Of a stretch of 64,000 bases of DNA, positions 18,436 through 26,466 are shown piece by piece. The stretch covers positions 1 through 64,000 of the forward strand of contig NZ_LHPC01000049.1 in assembly GCF_001297125.1 (NCBI RefSeq), written 5' to 3'. This DNA is from Pseudomonas sp. RIT-PI-q (lineage in GTDB: Bacteria; Pseudomonadota; Gammaproteobacteria; Pseudomonadales; Pseudomonadaceae). Numbering within the stretch: position 1 is the first letter of the stretch; each line of letters begins with the position of its first letter. Position numbers and translations under genes: made by a program. Below the pieces are notes generated by a model. The model saw only the letters and a list, made by a program, of their open reading frames with translations, was not told the DNA's origin and searched no databases.

Positions 18436-19059
18436 TCAGACCAGGTCATTACGCTTGGCGAATTCGATCAGTTCCAGCAGCGTGGAAGCATTGAGCTTTT
18501 GCATCAGGCGGGTTTTGTAGGTGCTGACGGTTTTGTTGCTCAGCAGCATATCGTCGGCAATTTGCTTGTTGCTTTTGCCCAGTGCCAGGCCGTGCAGGTC
18601 CTTGAGTTCACGGCGGGTAATCGCACTCAACAGCTGCGCATCGTTCTGCGCAAAATCGCTTTTGCGGACCGAGTCGAACGTGCTGGCGGGAAACCAGGTC
18701 TTGCCGCTGGCCACGGCTTTGAGCGCGGTGACGATTTCCACCGGGTCGTCGATTTTCGACAGGAAGGCCGACGCGCCGGCACGCAGGCATTGCGCCGCGT
18801 AGGCCTGGCTTTTCAGCCCGGTGTGGACCAGCACCCGAGCCGGGCTGCCACCGAGGCGCAGCCGATCGATGACCGCCATGCCATCGAGTTGCGGGATGTC
18901 CAGGTCGAGCACAATCGCATCGGGCTTGAGCTCGAATGCTTTGCTCAGGGCGTCGACACCGTTGTCGCACTCACCGACGATCTCATGGCCTTCACGGGCC
19001 AGAATCATCCCGATCGCCATGCGCACCACCGCGTGATCATCGACCAACAGCACTTTCAT
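18436..19059 (-). CDS. BvgA-like response regulator (NarL/FixJ family)
   Basis: 207 residues. The N-terminal receiver has the acidic pair DD (7-8), phospho-acceptor Asp54 in IVLDLDIP, and Thr/Lys (HTGLK, SKIDD). The C-terminal LuxR-type helix-turn-helix is about 143-207 (ITRRELKDLHGLALGKSNKQ, then TVSTYKTRLMQKL). The start is ATG 19057-19059, with GAGGA 8 bases upstream. It heads the transcript regulator - sensor - autotransporter and is the probable output of the phosphorelay. Confidence 0.94.
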   Translation of the reverse strand: MKVLLVDDHAVVRMAIGMILAREGHEIVGECDNGVDALSKAFELKPDAIVLDLDIPQLDGMAVIDRLRLGGSPARVLVHTGLKSQAYAAQCLRAGASAFLSKIDDPVEIVTALKAVASGKTWFPASTFDSVRKSDFAQNDAQLLSAITRRELKDLHGLALGKSNKQIADDMLLSNKTVSTYKTRLMQKLNASTLLELIEFAKRNDLV

Positions 19060-19213
19060 CGATTCGTCCTCAGGCCCTGATTCAGCATAGTCCCTGGGCC
19101 GTAAAGCGACGTGGAGGGCCAGATGCGTGGCGGGTGGATTAAAAAGGGCGCGATCGTACCCGGTTTGGACGGCGATGCAATGGTATCCATCGATAGCCGC
19201 ATTGAAATGGCCC

Positions 19214-19361
19214 CGTAGCAGCTGTCGAGCCTGAGAGGCTGCGTTCGGCCGCGCAGCGGTCGTAAAACCTGGATACGCGGTCTTTCTGGAACACCGCATC
19301 GCCTGATTTTGCGACTGCTACGCCGCCGAACGCAGCCTCGCAGGCTCGACAGCTGCTACGG
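19214..19361. repeat. Long inverted-repeat element, copy 5 (minimal form)
   Basis: The simplest copy: one left arm, one core (AAAACCTGGATACGCGGTCT ... CGCCTGATTTT) and one right arm, with no extra modules. The arms carry paired differences (GGCCGCGCAGCGGTCG on the left, CGACTGCTACGCCGCCG on the right). It sits in the 416-base gap between the regulator and the D-aminoacylase genes. Confidence 0.9.
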
Positions 19362-19386
19362 GATTTGTGTTTGCCGGCACCGAACT

Positions 19387-19416
19387 CTGTGGGGGCGAGC
19401 CTGCTCGCGATAGCGG
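19387..19416. repeat. Single REP sequence
   Basis: An unpaired REP unit (TGTGGGGGCGAGCCTGCTCGC) 60 bases beyond the stop of the D-aminoacylase gene. The rest of the 19362-19475 interval shows nothing else. Confidence 0.75.
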
Positions 19417-19475
19417 TGTGACAGGCAAAGGAGATGTCGGAAGTTATAGCCTCACACCCGCCACAAAAGTTTTGA

Positions 19476-20909
19476 TTAGCGCCGAATAAACTGCCCGCCT
19501 CGCGCCCCGGTGCTTTGGCCCTGGCTATACGACAACTCGCCATTGACCCACACCGCCTCGATGCCTTGCGGTTGCAATGTCGGTTGTTCGAACGTGGCGC
19601 AGTCGCGGATGGCCCCGGCGTCGAACAACACGAGGTCAGCACAGGCCCCCACGCGGAGTCGGCCGCGATCGCGCAGGCCAAAGCGTTCGGCCGGCAGCCC
19701 GGTCATTTTGCGCACGGCTTCCTCCAGCGGGAACAGTCCCTGATCACGACTGTAATGGCCCAGCACCCGAGGGAAAGTGCCCCACAGCCGGGGATGCGGG
19801 CGCGGGTCGTTGGGCAAGCCGTCGGAGCCGATCATGGTGTGCGGATACGCGAGGATGCGCGAGACATCGGCCTCATCCATCTCATGATAAATCGCACCGC
19901 CCGGTTCCAGCCGTCGCGCCGCGTCGGCCTGTGGAAGGCCCCACAGCGCGGCGATGTCCTTGAGATCTTTACCGGCCATCTCGGGGTGCGGCGTAGACCA
20001 GGTGATCTGGATCCTGAAGCCTTCGTCGACAATGCGCGGGTCGATGGTGGTCGAGCTGGCGGCATAGGGGTAGCAGTCGCAGCCCACCGGATGCTGCTGT
20101 CGCGCCGCTTCAAGCCGGCCGATAATCGCTTCGCTGCGCCCCCAGTTCCCGCGCCCGGCGCATTTGAGGTGCGAAATGATCACGGGCACGGCGGCGGCGC
20201 GACCGATGTCGATGGCCTCGTCGAGGGCTTCGATGATTTCGTCATCTTCGGAACGAATATGACTGACGTAGATGCCGCCGACGTCCTGCAAGGTGGCTGC
20301 GAGGAAATCGACTTCCGTCGTGGGCGCTTGCAGGGCATTGCGATAGGCCAGCCCGGTGCTCAGGCCCAAGGCGCCTTGTTCCAGCGCAGCCTTGAGGTCT
20401 TCGCGCATGGCTTGCAGCTCGTGGGCCGTCGCTGCACGGTCGAACTGTTGCATATGGTTGGCGCGCAATGCGGTATGCCCCACCAGCGCGGCAACGTTCA
20501 CCGTCGGTCGAGCCGCTTCGATAGCCGCTGCATAGGCAGCGAAGCTCGGGTATTTGAAGTCCGCAGCCTCGCCGAGGAGGTTCATCGGGTCCGGTGGCTC
20601 ACCGCGAAGGCGCACCCCGGCGGCACTGATGCCGCAGTTTCCGACGATCACCGTGGTCACGCCCTGGCAGATTTTCGGCAACATTTGCGGCTGCTTGAGC
20701 AGCGCCAGATCATCGTGGGTATGGACGTCGATGAAACCCGGGCTGAGGATTTTGCCCCGGGCATCGATCACGTTGCGGGCATCGAGGTCGGGAAAGTCGC
20801 CGATCCCGTGAATCCTCCCGGCAACGACTGCGACATCCCCGACAAAGGGCGGTGCGCCGGTTCCGTCGATGAGCGTGGCGTTGCGGATCAGGGTGTCGAT
20901 GAGGGTCAT
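19476..20909 (-). CDS. N-acyl-D-amino-acid deacylase (D-aminoacylase)
   Basis: A zinc amidohydrolase that releases D-amino acids from N-acyl derivatives. 477 residues, with a TIM-barrel and flanking beta domain. Metal-site motifs are VHTHDD (about 62-67), CGIS (NCGISAAG), HIRSEDDE, VIISHLKCAG (His) and SDGLPNDPRPHP (Asp); the C-terminal ADLVLFD closes the beta domain. All are intact. The ATG at 20909 lies 24 bases after the stop of a periplasmic binding-protein gene on the same strand, so the pair probably imports and hydrolyses an acylated D-amino acid. Confidence 0.93.
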   Translation of the reverse strand: MTLIDTLIRNATLIDGTGAPPFVGDVAVVAGRIHGIGDFPDLDARNVIDARGKILSPGFIDVHTHDDLALLKQPQMLPKICQGVTTVIVGNCGISAAGVRLRGEPPDPMNLLGEAADFKYPSFAAYAAAIEAARPTVNVAALVGHTALRANHMQQFDRAATAHELQAMREDLKAALEQGALGLSTGLAYRNALQAPTTEVDFLAATLQDVGGIYVSHIRSEDDEIIEALDEAIDIGRAAAVPVIISHLKCAGRGNWGRSEAIIGRLEAARQQHPVGCDCYPYAASSTTIDPRIVDEGFRIQITWSTPHPEMAGKDLKDIAALWGLPQADAARRLEPGGAIYHEMDEADVSRILAYPHTMIGSDGLPNDPRPHPRLWGTFPRVLGHYSRDQGLFPLEEAVRKMTGLPAERFGLRDRGRLRVGACADLVLFDAGAIRDCATFEQPTLQPQGIEAVWVNGELSYSQGQSTGARGGQFIRR

Positions 20910-20933
20910 GCAGCTTGCTCCGTGAACCGGGAC

Positions 20934-21707
20934 TCAATCGCCGTAGATGTTGTAATCGAAGTACTTTTTCTCGACTTGTTGGTAAGTGCCGTCGGCGCGC
21001 AGGGCTTTGATCGCCGTATTGAAGCGCTGGGCCAGTTCCGTGTTGCCCTTGCTCACCGCTATGCCGGTGCCTTCGCCAAAGTATTCCTGGTTGCGCAGCT
21101 CCGGTCCGACGAAGGCGAAACCCTGGCCCTGCGGCGTCTTCAGGAAACCCTCTTGCAGCGGCGCGGCATTGGCGATGGTGCCGTCGAGCCGATCGGACTG
21201 CATGTCCAGGTAGATTTCCGACTGGGAGCCGTAGCGCACAATGTCGGCGCCCAGCGGTTGCAGCTTGTCGGTGGCGTAGCGATCCTGGGACGTGCCGCGC
21301 TGCACGCCAATGCGCTTGCCCTTGAGCTGGTTGAAGTCATCGTCGACTTGAGTCCCGGCCTTCATCACCAGCCTTGCCGGGCTCGCATAGTATTTGTCGG
21401 TGAACGTGACCGAACGCTTGCGCTCCTCGGTGATCAACATCGAGGAAATTACCGCATCGATTTTGTGCACTTTCAGCGAAGGGATCAGGCCATCGAACTC
21501 TTGCTCGACCCACACGCATTTGGTCTGCATTTGCGCGCACAGGGCGTTGCCGATGTCGTAGTCGAACCCCTCGATGCTGCCATCAGATGTCTTGAAGGCA
21601 AACGGTGGATAAGCGGCTTCGATACCGATACGCAGAGGTTTGTCATCCGCCAGGGCACTGGTGACACACAATGCCAATGCAAAGCCCAGGCACATTGTTT
21701 TTATCAT
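20934..21707 (-). CDS. Periplasmic polar amino-acid binding protein (ABC transporter, orphan)
   Basis: 257 residues with a signal peptide cut after ALA. The mature part is a solute-binding domain of the HisJ/ArgT type: LRIGIEAAYPPFAFK, GFDYDIGNALC, and the arginine/lysine-type pocket SMLITEERKRSVTFT. It captures basic or polar amino acids in the periplasm. No permease or ATPase gene is nearby, so it must use a transporter encoded elsewhere. Its placement just ahead of D-aminoacylase suggests the ligand is an acylated or D-amino acid. Confidence 0.9.
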   Translation of the reverse strand: MIKTMCLGFALALCVTSALADDKPLRIGIEAAYPPFAFKTSDGSIEGFDYDIGNALCAQMQTKCVWVEQEFDGLIPSLKVHKIDAVISSMLITEERKRSVTFTDKYYASPARLVMKAGTQVDDDFNQLKGKRIGVQRGTSQDRYATDKLQPLGADIVRYGSQSEIYLDMQSDRLDGTIANAAPLQEGFLKTPQGQGFAFVGPELRNQEYFGEGTGIAVSKGNTELAQRFNTAIKALRADGTYQQVEKKYFDYNIYGD

Positions 21708-21790
21708 GGCTTATCTCCTGCGGATCATCTGGATGTATTTGTCCATATTGGACGTGTAAGTCCAGATTCGTCAATGGCGGCGCACGAACG

Positions 21791-21823
21791 AAAATGGGCG
21801 ACCTCAAGGGGTCGCCCATTTTT
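21791..21823 (-). terminator. Rho-independent terminator
   Basis: AAAATGGGCGACC-tcaa-GGGGTCGCCCATTTTT: a 9-10 bp GC-rich stem with A/T flanks on both sides, usable in either direction. It lies upstream of the binding-protein gene and would insulate it from minus-strand transcripts coming from the beta-lactamase gene. Confidence 0.8.
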
Positions 21824-21840
21824 GTATGCCGGCCGATTAC

Positions 21841-22102
21841 CTGTAGCAGCTGCCGAGCCTGCGAGGCTGCGTTCGGCTGCGAAGCAGTCGTAAAACCTGA
21901 ATACGCGGTCTTTCTGAAACACCGCATCGCCTGATTTCACGACTGCTTCGCAGCCGAACGCAGCCTCGCAGGCTCGACAGCTGCTACAAAGCCGAACGCA
22001 GCCTCGCAGGCTCGACAGCTGCTACAACGCCGAACGCAGCCTCGCAGGCTCGACAGCTGCTACAAAGCCGAACGCAGCCTCGCAGGCTCGGCAGCTGCTA
22101 TA
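21841..22102. repeat. Long inverted-repeat element, copy 6 (three added 38-bp modules)
   Basis: The clearest copy. Left arm 21842-21891 (50 bases), core 21892-21938 (47 bases, with the inner hairpin GCGGT...ACCGC) and right arm 21939-21988. Then come exactly three 38-base modules (21989-22026, 22027-22064, 22065-22102), each repeating GCCGAACGCAGCCTCGCAGG and its end AGCTGCTACA. Only the last module carries substitutions (CTCGGCAG, CTATA). It fills most of the 405-base gap, together with the terminator at 21791. Confidence 0.95.
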
Positions 22103-22112
22103 GGGGGCTGAG

Positions 22113-23324
22113 TTATTCTGGGTGGGCCAGGGCGTTCAGTATCGTGTGAGCGATTTTGACTCGGTCCGGGATTGGGTAGTTTTTGTTGGCCAGGATCACG
22201 ATGCCGATGTCTTTCGAGGGCACGTACGCGATGTACGCACCGAAGCCACCCGTCGAACCGGTTTTGTTGATGAGCACGTTTTCCGGTTGCGCTCGAGGCG
22301 GGTTCAGCCACTGGACTGTGTGCGCTTCCATGGCCATTGGCGTCGAGTTGCCGGCGAGCAATTTGTCGAGGGTGATCGGGTAGCTATAGAGCTCCCAACC
22401 CAGGCCCTGAGTCATGTCGCCGACCGTGTAATAGCCGGTGTGAGTCGTCGCGATAGCTTGCTGGAGAGGTTTTTCCAGACCCTCGGGTTTCATGTTCGCC
22501 TCAACAAACCGGATCAGGTCCGCCGCACTGGTTTTAACCCCATACGCCTCTGAGTCCAGCGCTCCCGGCGTAACCCGCACCGGTTGGTCTTGCTTGTTGT
22601 AACCGTTAGCGTAAAGCCCCATCTGATCCTGCGGCACCTTGAGGTAGGTGTGCTTCAACCCGAGTTTCGGCAACAGGGTCTTTGTCATCACGTCATCAAA
22701 CGAAGCGCCCATGCGGTGCGCCGCGAGGTAACCGAACAACCCGATACTCGGGTTTGAATACAGCCGATGGCTGCCAGCGGGATAGGTCGGTTTCCATTGT
22801 TTGAAATAGCCGAGCATCTTCTCCGGCGCGTCGCTTTCGCTTGGGAATTGCAGTGGCAGGCCACCGGCGCTGTAGGTGCCGAGTTGCAACACACTGATGG
22901 TGTCAAACGCGCTGCCACGCAATTCAGGAAGAATATGGCTGGCCTTGTCCGACAGGGAAATTTTGCCGCTGGCCTGGGCGTAGGCGGCGAGGGTGGCGGT
23001 GAAGGTTTTGCTCACCGAGCCGATCTCGAACAGGGTGTTTTCGGTGACGGCGTTGCCGCTCTCTTTCAAGGCCACGCCGTAGTTGAAGTAATGCGGCTTA
23101 CCGTTGACGGTCACGGCCACGGCTATTCCGGGAACGGCCTGGGCTTGCATGACCGGTCGTACGGCGTCATTCACCACCGTCTCGATGTTATCCAACGCAA
23201 AACACGGGCCTGTGGCGAACAAGGCCAAACCCATCGCCAGCATTTTTGGGCTGGCAACGCCGGCAAGGGTTTTCATCGATTTGTGAGAGTTCATTGCGCT
23301 GACCGCTGATTTCAGAGCGGTCAT
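22113..23324 (-). CDS. ampC: Class C beta-lactamase (AmpC-like serine hydrolase)
   Basis: A periplasmic serine beta-lactamase family protein, 403 residues with a signal peptide ending PCFA. Active-site motifs are all present: SVSK (Ser103-Lys106 in this numbering), YSN (HRLYSNPSIG) and KTG (INKTGSTGGFGAY). This fits a chromosomal AmpC that hydrolyses cephalosporins. The N-terminus is uncertain: ATGs at 23324, 23294 and 23276 are in frame, and the first has the best upstream purine run. No ampR gene is adjacent, unlike the usual divergent ampR-ampC arrangement, so inducibility by that route is not evident here. Confidence 0.92.
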   Translation of the reverse strand: MTALKSAVSAMNSHKSMKTLAGVASPKMLAMGLALFATGPCFALDNIETVVNDAVRPVMQAQAVPGIAVAVTVNGKPHYFNYGVALKESGNAVTENTLFEIGSVSKTFTATLAAYAQASGKISLSDKASHILPELRGSAFDTISVLQLGTYSAGGLPLQFPSESDAPEKMLGYFKQWKPTYPAGSHRLYSNPSIGLFGYLAAHRMGASFDDVMTKTLLPKLGLKHTYLKVPQDQMGLYANGYNKQDQPVRVTPGALDSEAYGVKTSAADLIRFVEANMKPEGLEKPLQQAIATTHTGYYTVGDMTQGLGWELYSYPITLDKLLAGNSTPMAMEAHTVQWLNPPRAQPENVLINKTGSTGGFGAYIAYVPSKDIGIVILANKNYPIPDRVKIAHTILNALAHPE

Positions 23325-23357
23325 TAAAACCCGTCCCTGATGATCAGGCCAAGTTTC

Positions 23358-23450
23358 TGTGGGAGCGAGCCTGCTCGCGAAGACGGCGGCACATCATGCA
23401 TCAATGTGACTGAGAGACCGCTTTCGCGAGCAAGCTCGGCTCCTACAGGG
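23358..23450. repeat. REP palindrome pair
   Basis: Facing units TGTGGGAGCGAGCCTGCTCG and CGAGCAAGCTCGGCTCCTAC with a 45-base centre, between gudD and the beta-lactamase gene on the same strand. Confidence 0.9.
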
Positions 23451-23470
23451 TTGCGGTGTTTTCCAGAGCG

Positions 23471-24814
23471 CTAGCGCACCAGGCATGGCCGCTTGTTATC
23501 GAATTTCCACCCCGGAATAAGAAACTGCATCGCCACGCTGTCATCCCGCGCGCCCAATCCCATGCCTTTGTACAGTTCGTGGGCCTTGGCCAGTTGATCC
23601 ATGTCCAGTTCAATCCCCAGACCGGGTTTCTTCGGCACCTGCACGCAGCCGCCGACGATTTGCAGCGGAGCTTTGGTCAGGCGCTGGCCGTCCTGCCAGA
23701 TCCAGTGCGTGTCGATGGCGGTGATTTCACCCGGCGCGGCGGCCGCGACGTGGGTAAACATCGCCAGGGAAATGTCGAAGTGGTTGTTGGAATGCGAGCC
23801 CCAGGTCAGGCCCCATTCGTGGCACATCTGCGCCACGCGGACCGAGCCCTGCATCGTCCAGAAATGCGGGTCGGCCAGCGGAATGTCCACCGATTGCAAC
23901 TGAATGGCGTGGCCCATTTCCCGCCAGTCGGTGGCGATCATGTTGGTCGCGGTTTTCAGGCCCGTGGCACGGCGAAACTCGGCCATGACTTCGCGGCCCG
24001 AGTAACCGTTTTCCGCGCCGCACGGGTCCTCGGCATAAGCCAGCACATGATGCTGATCGCGGCACAAACGGATGGCTTCTTTCAACGACCAGGCGCCATT
24101 CGGATCAAGGGTAATGCGCGCATCAGGGAAGCGTTCGGCCAGGGCGGTGACGGCTTCGATTTCTTCGTCGCCACTGAGCACGCCGCCCTTGAGTTTGAAG
24201 TCCTTGAAACCGTAGCGCGCATGGGCGGCTTCGGCTAGACGGACCACGGCGTCGGCGGTCATGGCTTTCTCGTGACGCACGCGGAACCAGTCGTTGTCGG
24301 CGTCGGGGTCGCCGCGGTAAGCCAGGTCGGTTTCGTTGCGATCGCCGACGTAAACCAGATACCCGGGCATCTTCACTTCATCGCGCTGCTGGCCTTCGCC
24401 GAGCAGCGCCGCCACGGGCACGTCCAAGTGCTGACCGAGTAGATCAAGCAGCGCCGCTTCCAGGCCGGTGACTGCGTGAATGGTGATGCGCAGGTCAAAC
24501 GTCTGCAGGCCACGGCCGTCGGCGTCGCGGTCGGCGAAGGTCTGGCGCACCTGATTGAGAATCTTCTGATAGGTGCCAATCGGGCTGCCGACCACCAGGC
24601 TGCGCGCATCTTCCAGGGTCTGGCGAATGCGCTCGCCACCCGGTACTTCACCGACGCCGGTGTGTCCGGCGTTGTCCTTGAGGATCACGATGTTGCGAGT
24701 GAAAAATGGCCCGTGGGCGCCGCTCAGGTTGAGCAACATGCCATCGTGCCCGGCGACCGGAACAACCTGCATGCTGGTGATGATCGGGGCTTTAGCGGCT
24801 TCTTGTGGGTTCAT
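23471..24814 (-). CDS. gudD: Glucarate dehydratase
   Basis: An enolase-superfamily enzyme that dehydrates D-glucarate to 5-keto-4-deoxy-D-glucarate. 447 residues, as in the family. Visible active-site parts are the KLKGG catalytic Lys motif (FKDFKLKGGVLSGDEE), metal ligands ITLDPNGAW and YAEDPCGAEN, and the general-base His region SHSNNHFDIS. The N-terminal capping domain is complete. The ATG follows the permease stop by 24 bases, so gudP-gudD form an operon, expected to be controlled by the divergent FadR-type regulator. Confidence 0.95.
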   Translation of the reverse strand: MNPQEAAKAPIITSMQVVPVAGHDGMLLNLSGAHGPFFTRNIVILKDNAGHTGVGEVPGGERIRQTLEDARSLVVGSPIGTYQKILNQVRQTFADRDADGRGLQTFDLRITIHAVTGLEAALLDLLGQHLDVPVAALLGEGQQRDEVKMPGYLVYVGDRNETDLAYRGDPDADNDWFRVRHEKAMTADAVVRLAEAAHARYGFKDFKLKGGVLSGDEEIEAVTALAERFPDARITLDPNGAWSLKEAIRLCRDQHHVLAYAEDPCGAENGYSGREVMAEFRRATGLKTATNMIATDWREMGHAIQLQSVDIPLADPHFWTMQGSVRVAQMCHEWGLTWGSHSNNHFDISLAMFTHVAAAAPGEITAIDTHWIWQDGQRLTKAPLQIVGGCVQVPKKPGLGIELDMDQLAKAHELYKGMGLGARDDSVAMQFLIPGWKFDNKRPCLVR

Positions 24815-24838
24815 GTTCTTGTCCTTTCAAAGCAATGT

Positions 24839-26200
24839 TCAGGCGTGATTGGGCGCTGGTTGGTCCAGTGCAACGGCAGGTGCGGATTTCGGTGTGTTGC
24901 GAGCGGCGAAGACGATGATCGCGGCAATGATCGACGTCGCGGCCAAGCCATACAGCCCGCCCTGAATCGAACCGGTGTGTTCTTCCAGCAGGCCGAAGGT
25001 GGTCGGCGCGACGAAGCCGCCGAGGTTGCCCACCGAGTTGATCAAAGCGATCACGCCAGCGGCGATGCGTGCATCCAGGTAAGCCTGGGGGATCGGCCAG
25101 AACAGCGACGATGCCGATTTGAAACCCAGCGCCGCGAAGCAGATCGCGACGAACGCGAAGATCGGCCCGCCGGTGGTGGACATGAACATCCCGGCCGCCG
25201 CGATCAGCAGGGCAGCGGCGACCCAGGCCTGTTGGTGTTTCCATTTGGCCGACAGCGAAGCGAAGGCGTACATGCCGACGATCGACAGCAACCACGGGAT
25301 CGAGTTGAACAGCCCGACCTGAATGTCATTGAGGTCGCCCATCTTCTTGATGATGCTCGGCAGCCAGAAGGTCGCGGCATAGATGGTCAGCTGGATAAGG
25401 AAGTAGATCAGGCAGAACAGGATGATCTGCCGGTCCTTGAGCAGCTTGCTCAAGGACGGCTTGATCGGCGTCGCGGCTTCGCGGGCCAGTTGCTCGTCGT
25501 CGATGGCTTTGACCAGCGCGTCCTGCTCTTCGCGGCTCAGCCACTTGGCGTCGTGAGGTTTGGAGTCGAGCCAGAACCAGACGAACACGCACAACCCGAC
25601 CGAGAACATGCCCTCGATGAAGTACATCCATTGCCAGCCGTGCAGGCCAAAGCCGCTGAGTTGCAGGAGCAGGCCGGACAACGGGCCGGAAATCAGCGAC
25701 GCGATGGCCGAGCCGCTGAGGAAGATCGCAATCGCCTTGCCGCGTTCTACGCCGGGTAACCAGCGGGTGAAGTAATAAATCACTCCGGGAAAGAAACCGG
25801 CTTCCGCCACGCCCAGCAGGAATCGCAGGATATAGAAGTGGGTTTCGTTCTGGATGAAGGCCATGCCGGCAGCCACCAGGCCCCAGGTCAGCATGATGCG
25901 GGTCAGCCAGATTCGTGCGCCGACTTTTTGCAGGAGGATGTTGGAGGGGACTTCGAACAGCGCGTAACCGATGAAGAACAGGCCGGCGCCGAGGCCGTAG
26001 GCGGCAGCACCAATGCCCAGGTCGTGCTCCATGTGGGCGCGGACGAAGCCGATGTTCACGCGGTCGATGTAGTTGACGATGAACATGATGACAAACAGGG
26101 GCAGGACGTGCCGTTTCACTTTTGAGATGGCGGACGTCAGGACCGAATTGGCGCCGTCGTGCATCCCGGATAGGGGTGTATTCACTGCGTTATCTCCCAC
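24839..26200 (-). CDS. gudP: MFS glucarate/galactarate permease (ACS family)
   Basis: A twelve-helix major facilitator of 453 residues in the anion:cation symporter family. It has the signature NYIDRVNIGFV in helix 1 and EAGFFPGVIYYFTRWLP after helix 4, with a central cytoplasmic loop about residues 215-260 (SKPHDAKWLSREEQDAL). The position before gudD and the family point to D-glucarate uptake. It is the first gene of the operon; its upstream 260 bases carry two TCATACAA motifs. Confidence 0.9.
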   Translation of the reverse strand: MGDNAVNTPLSGMHDGANSVLTSAISKVKRHVLPLFVIMFIVNYIDRVNIGFVRAHMEHDLGIGAAAYGLGAGLFFIGYALFEVPSNILLQKVGARIWLTRIMLTWGLVAAGMAFIQNETHFYILRFLLGVAEAGFFPGVIYYFTRWLPGVERGKAIAIFLSGSAIASLISGPLSGLLLQLSGFGLHGWQWMYFIEGMFSVGLCVFVWFWLDSKPHDAKWLSREEQDALVKAIDDEQLAREAATPIKPSLSKLLKDRQIILFCLIYFLIQLTIYAATFWLPSIIKKMGDLNDIQVGLFNSIPWLLSIVGMYAFASLSAKWKHQQAWVAAALLIAAAGMFMSTTGGPIFAFVAICFAALGFKSASSLFWPIPQAYLDARIAAGVIALINSVGNLGGFVAPTTFGLLEEHTGSIQGGLYGLAATSIIAAIIVFAARNTPKSAPAVALDQPAPNHA

Positions 26201-26247
26201 TGATTATTTTTATGCGGGGTGTGACTGGGTGTTTCTTGTTGATAGAC

Positions 26248-26258
26248 ATCATACAACT
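26248..26258. promoter_or_regulatory. Candidate GntR-type operator, site 1
   Basis: ATCATACAACT lies 48 bases upstream of the gudP start. It shares the octamer TCATACAA with a second copy 134 bases away, near the divergent regulator start. FadR-subfamily operators are short palindromes of the TTGTATGACAA kind. Confidence 0.45.
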
Positions 26259-26381
26259 AGGTTTTTTCGTCCTGCAAGGGCTAGTGTTCAATAAAATAGA
26301 GCTGTTGTGGCGCTTCGTTATTCATTTTGCGGTTGGCTGCTGCAGCTATTGTGGTTTCAATTGCCTCAAATGTTGAGTGTT

Positions 26382-26392
26382 GTCATACAAGT
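26382..26392. promoter_or_regulatory. Candidate GntR-type operator, site 2
   Basis: GTCATACAAGT, with extended context GTTGTCATACAAGTT, is a near-palindrome (TTGT-CAT-ACAA). It lies 75-85 bases before the regulator start, consistent with autoregulation or looping with site 1. Confidence 0.5.
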
Positions 26393-26466
26393 TGCGGCGG
26401 GTTTTCGGGAGATTCAAACCGGTCGCAGTGCTACGATCCCGTTAGCCCTGCTTTTGGATGATTGCC

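Noticed and set aside
21841..22102. CRISPR-like appearance of regularly spaced 38-bp units
   Set aside because: Units are directly adjacent with no unique spacers, they mirror an inverted arm, and no cas genes are in the window.
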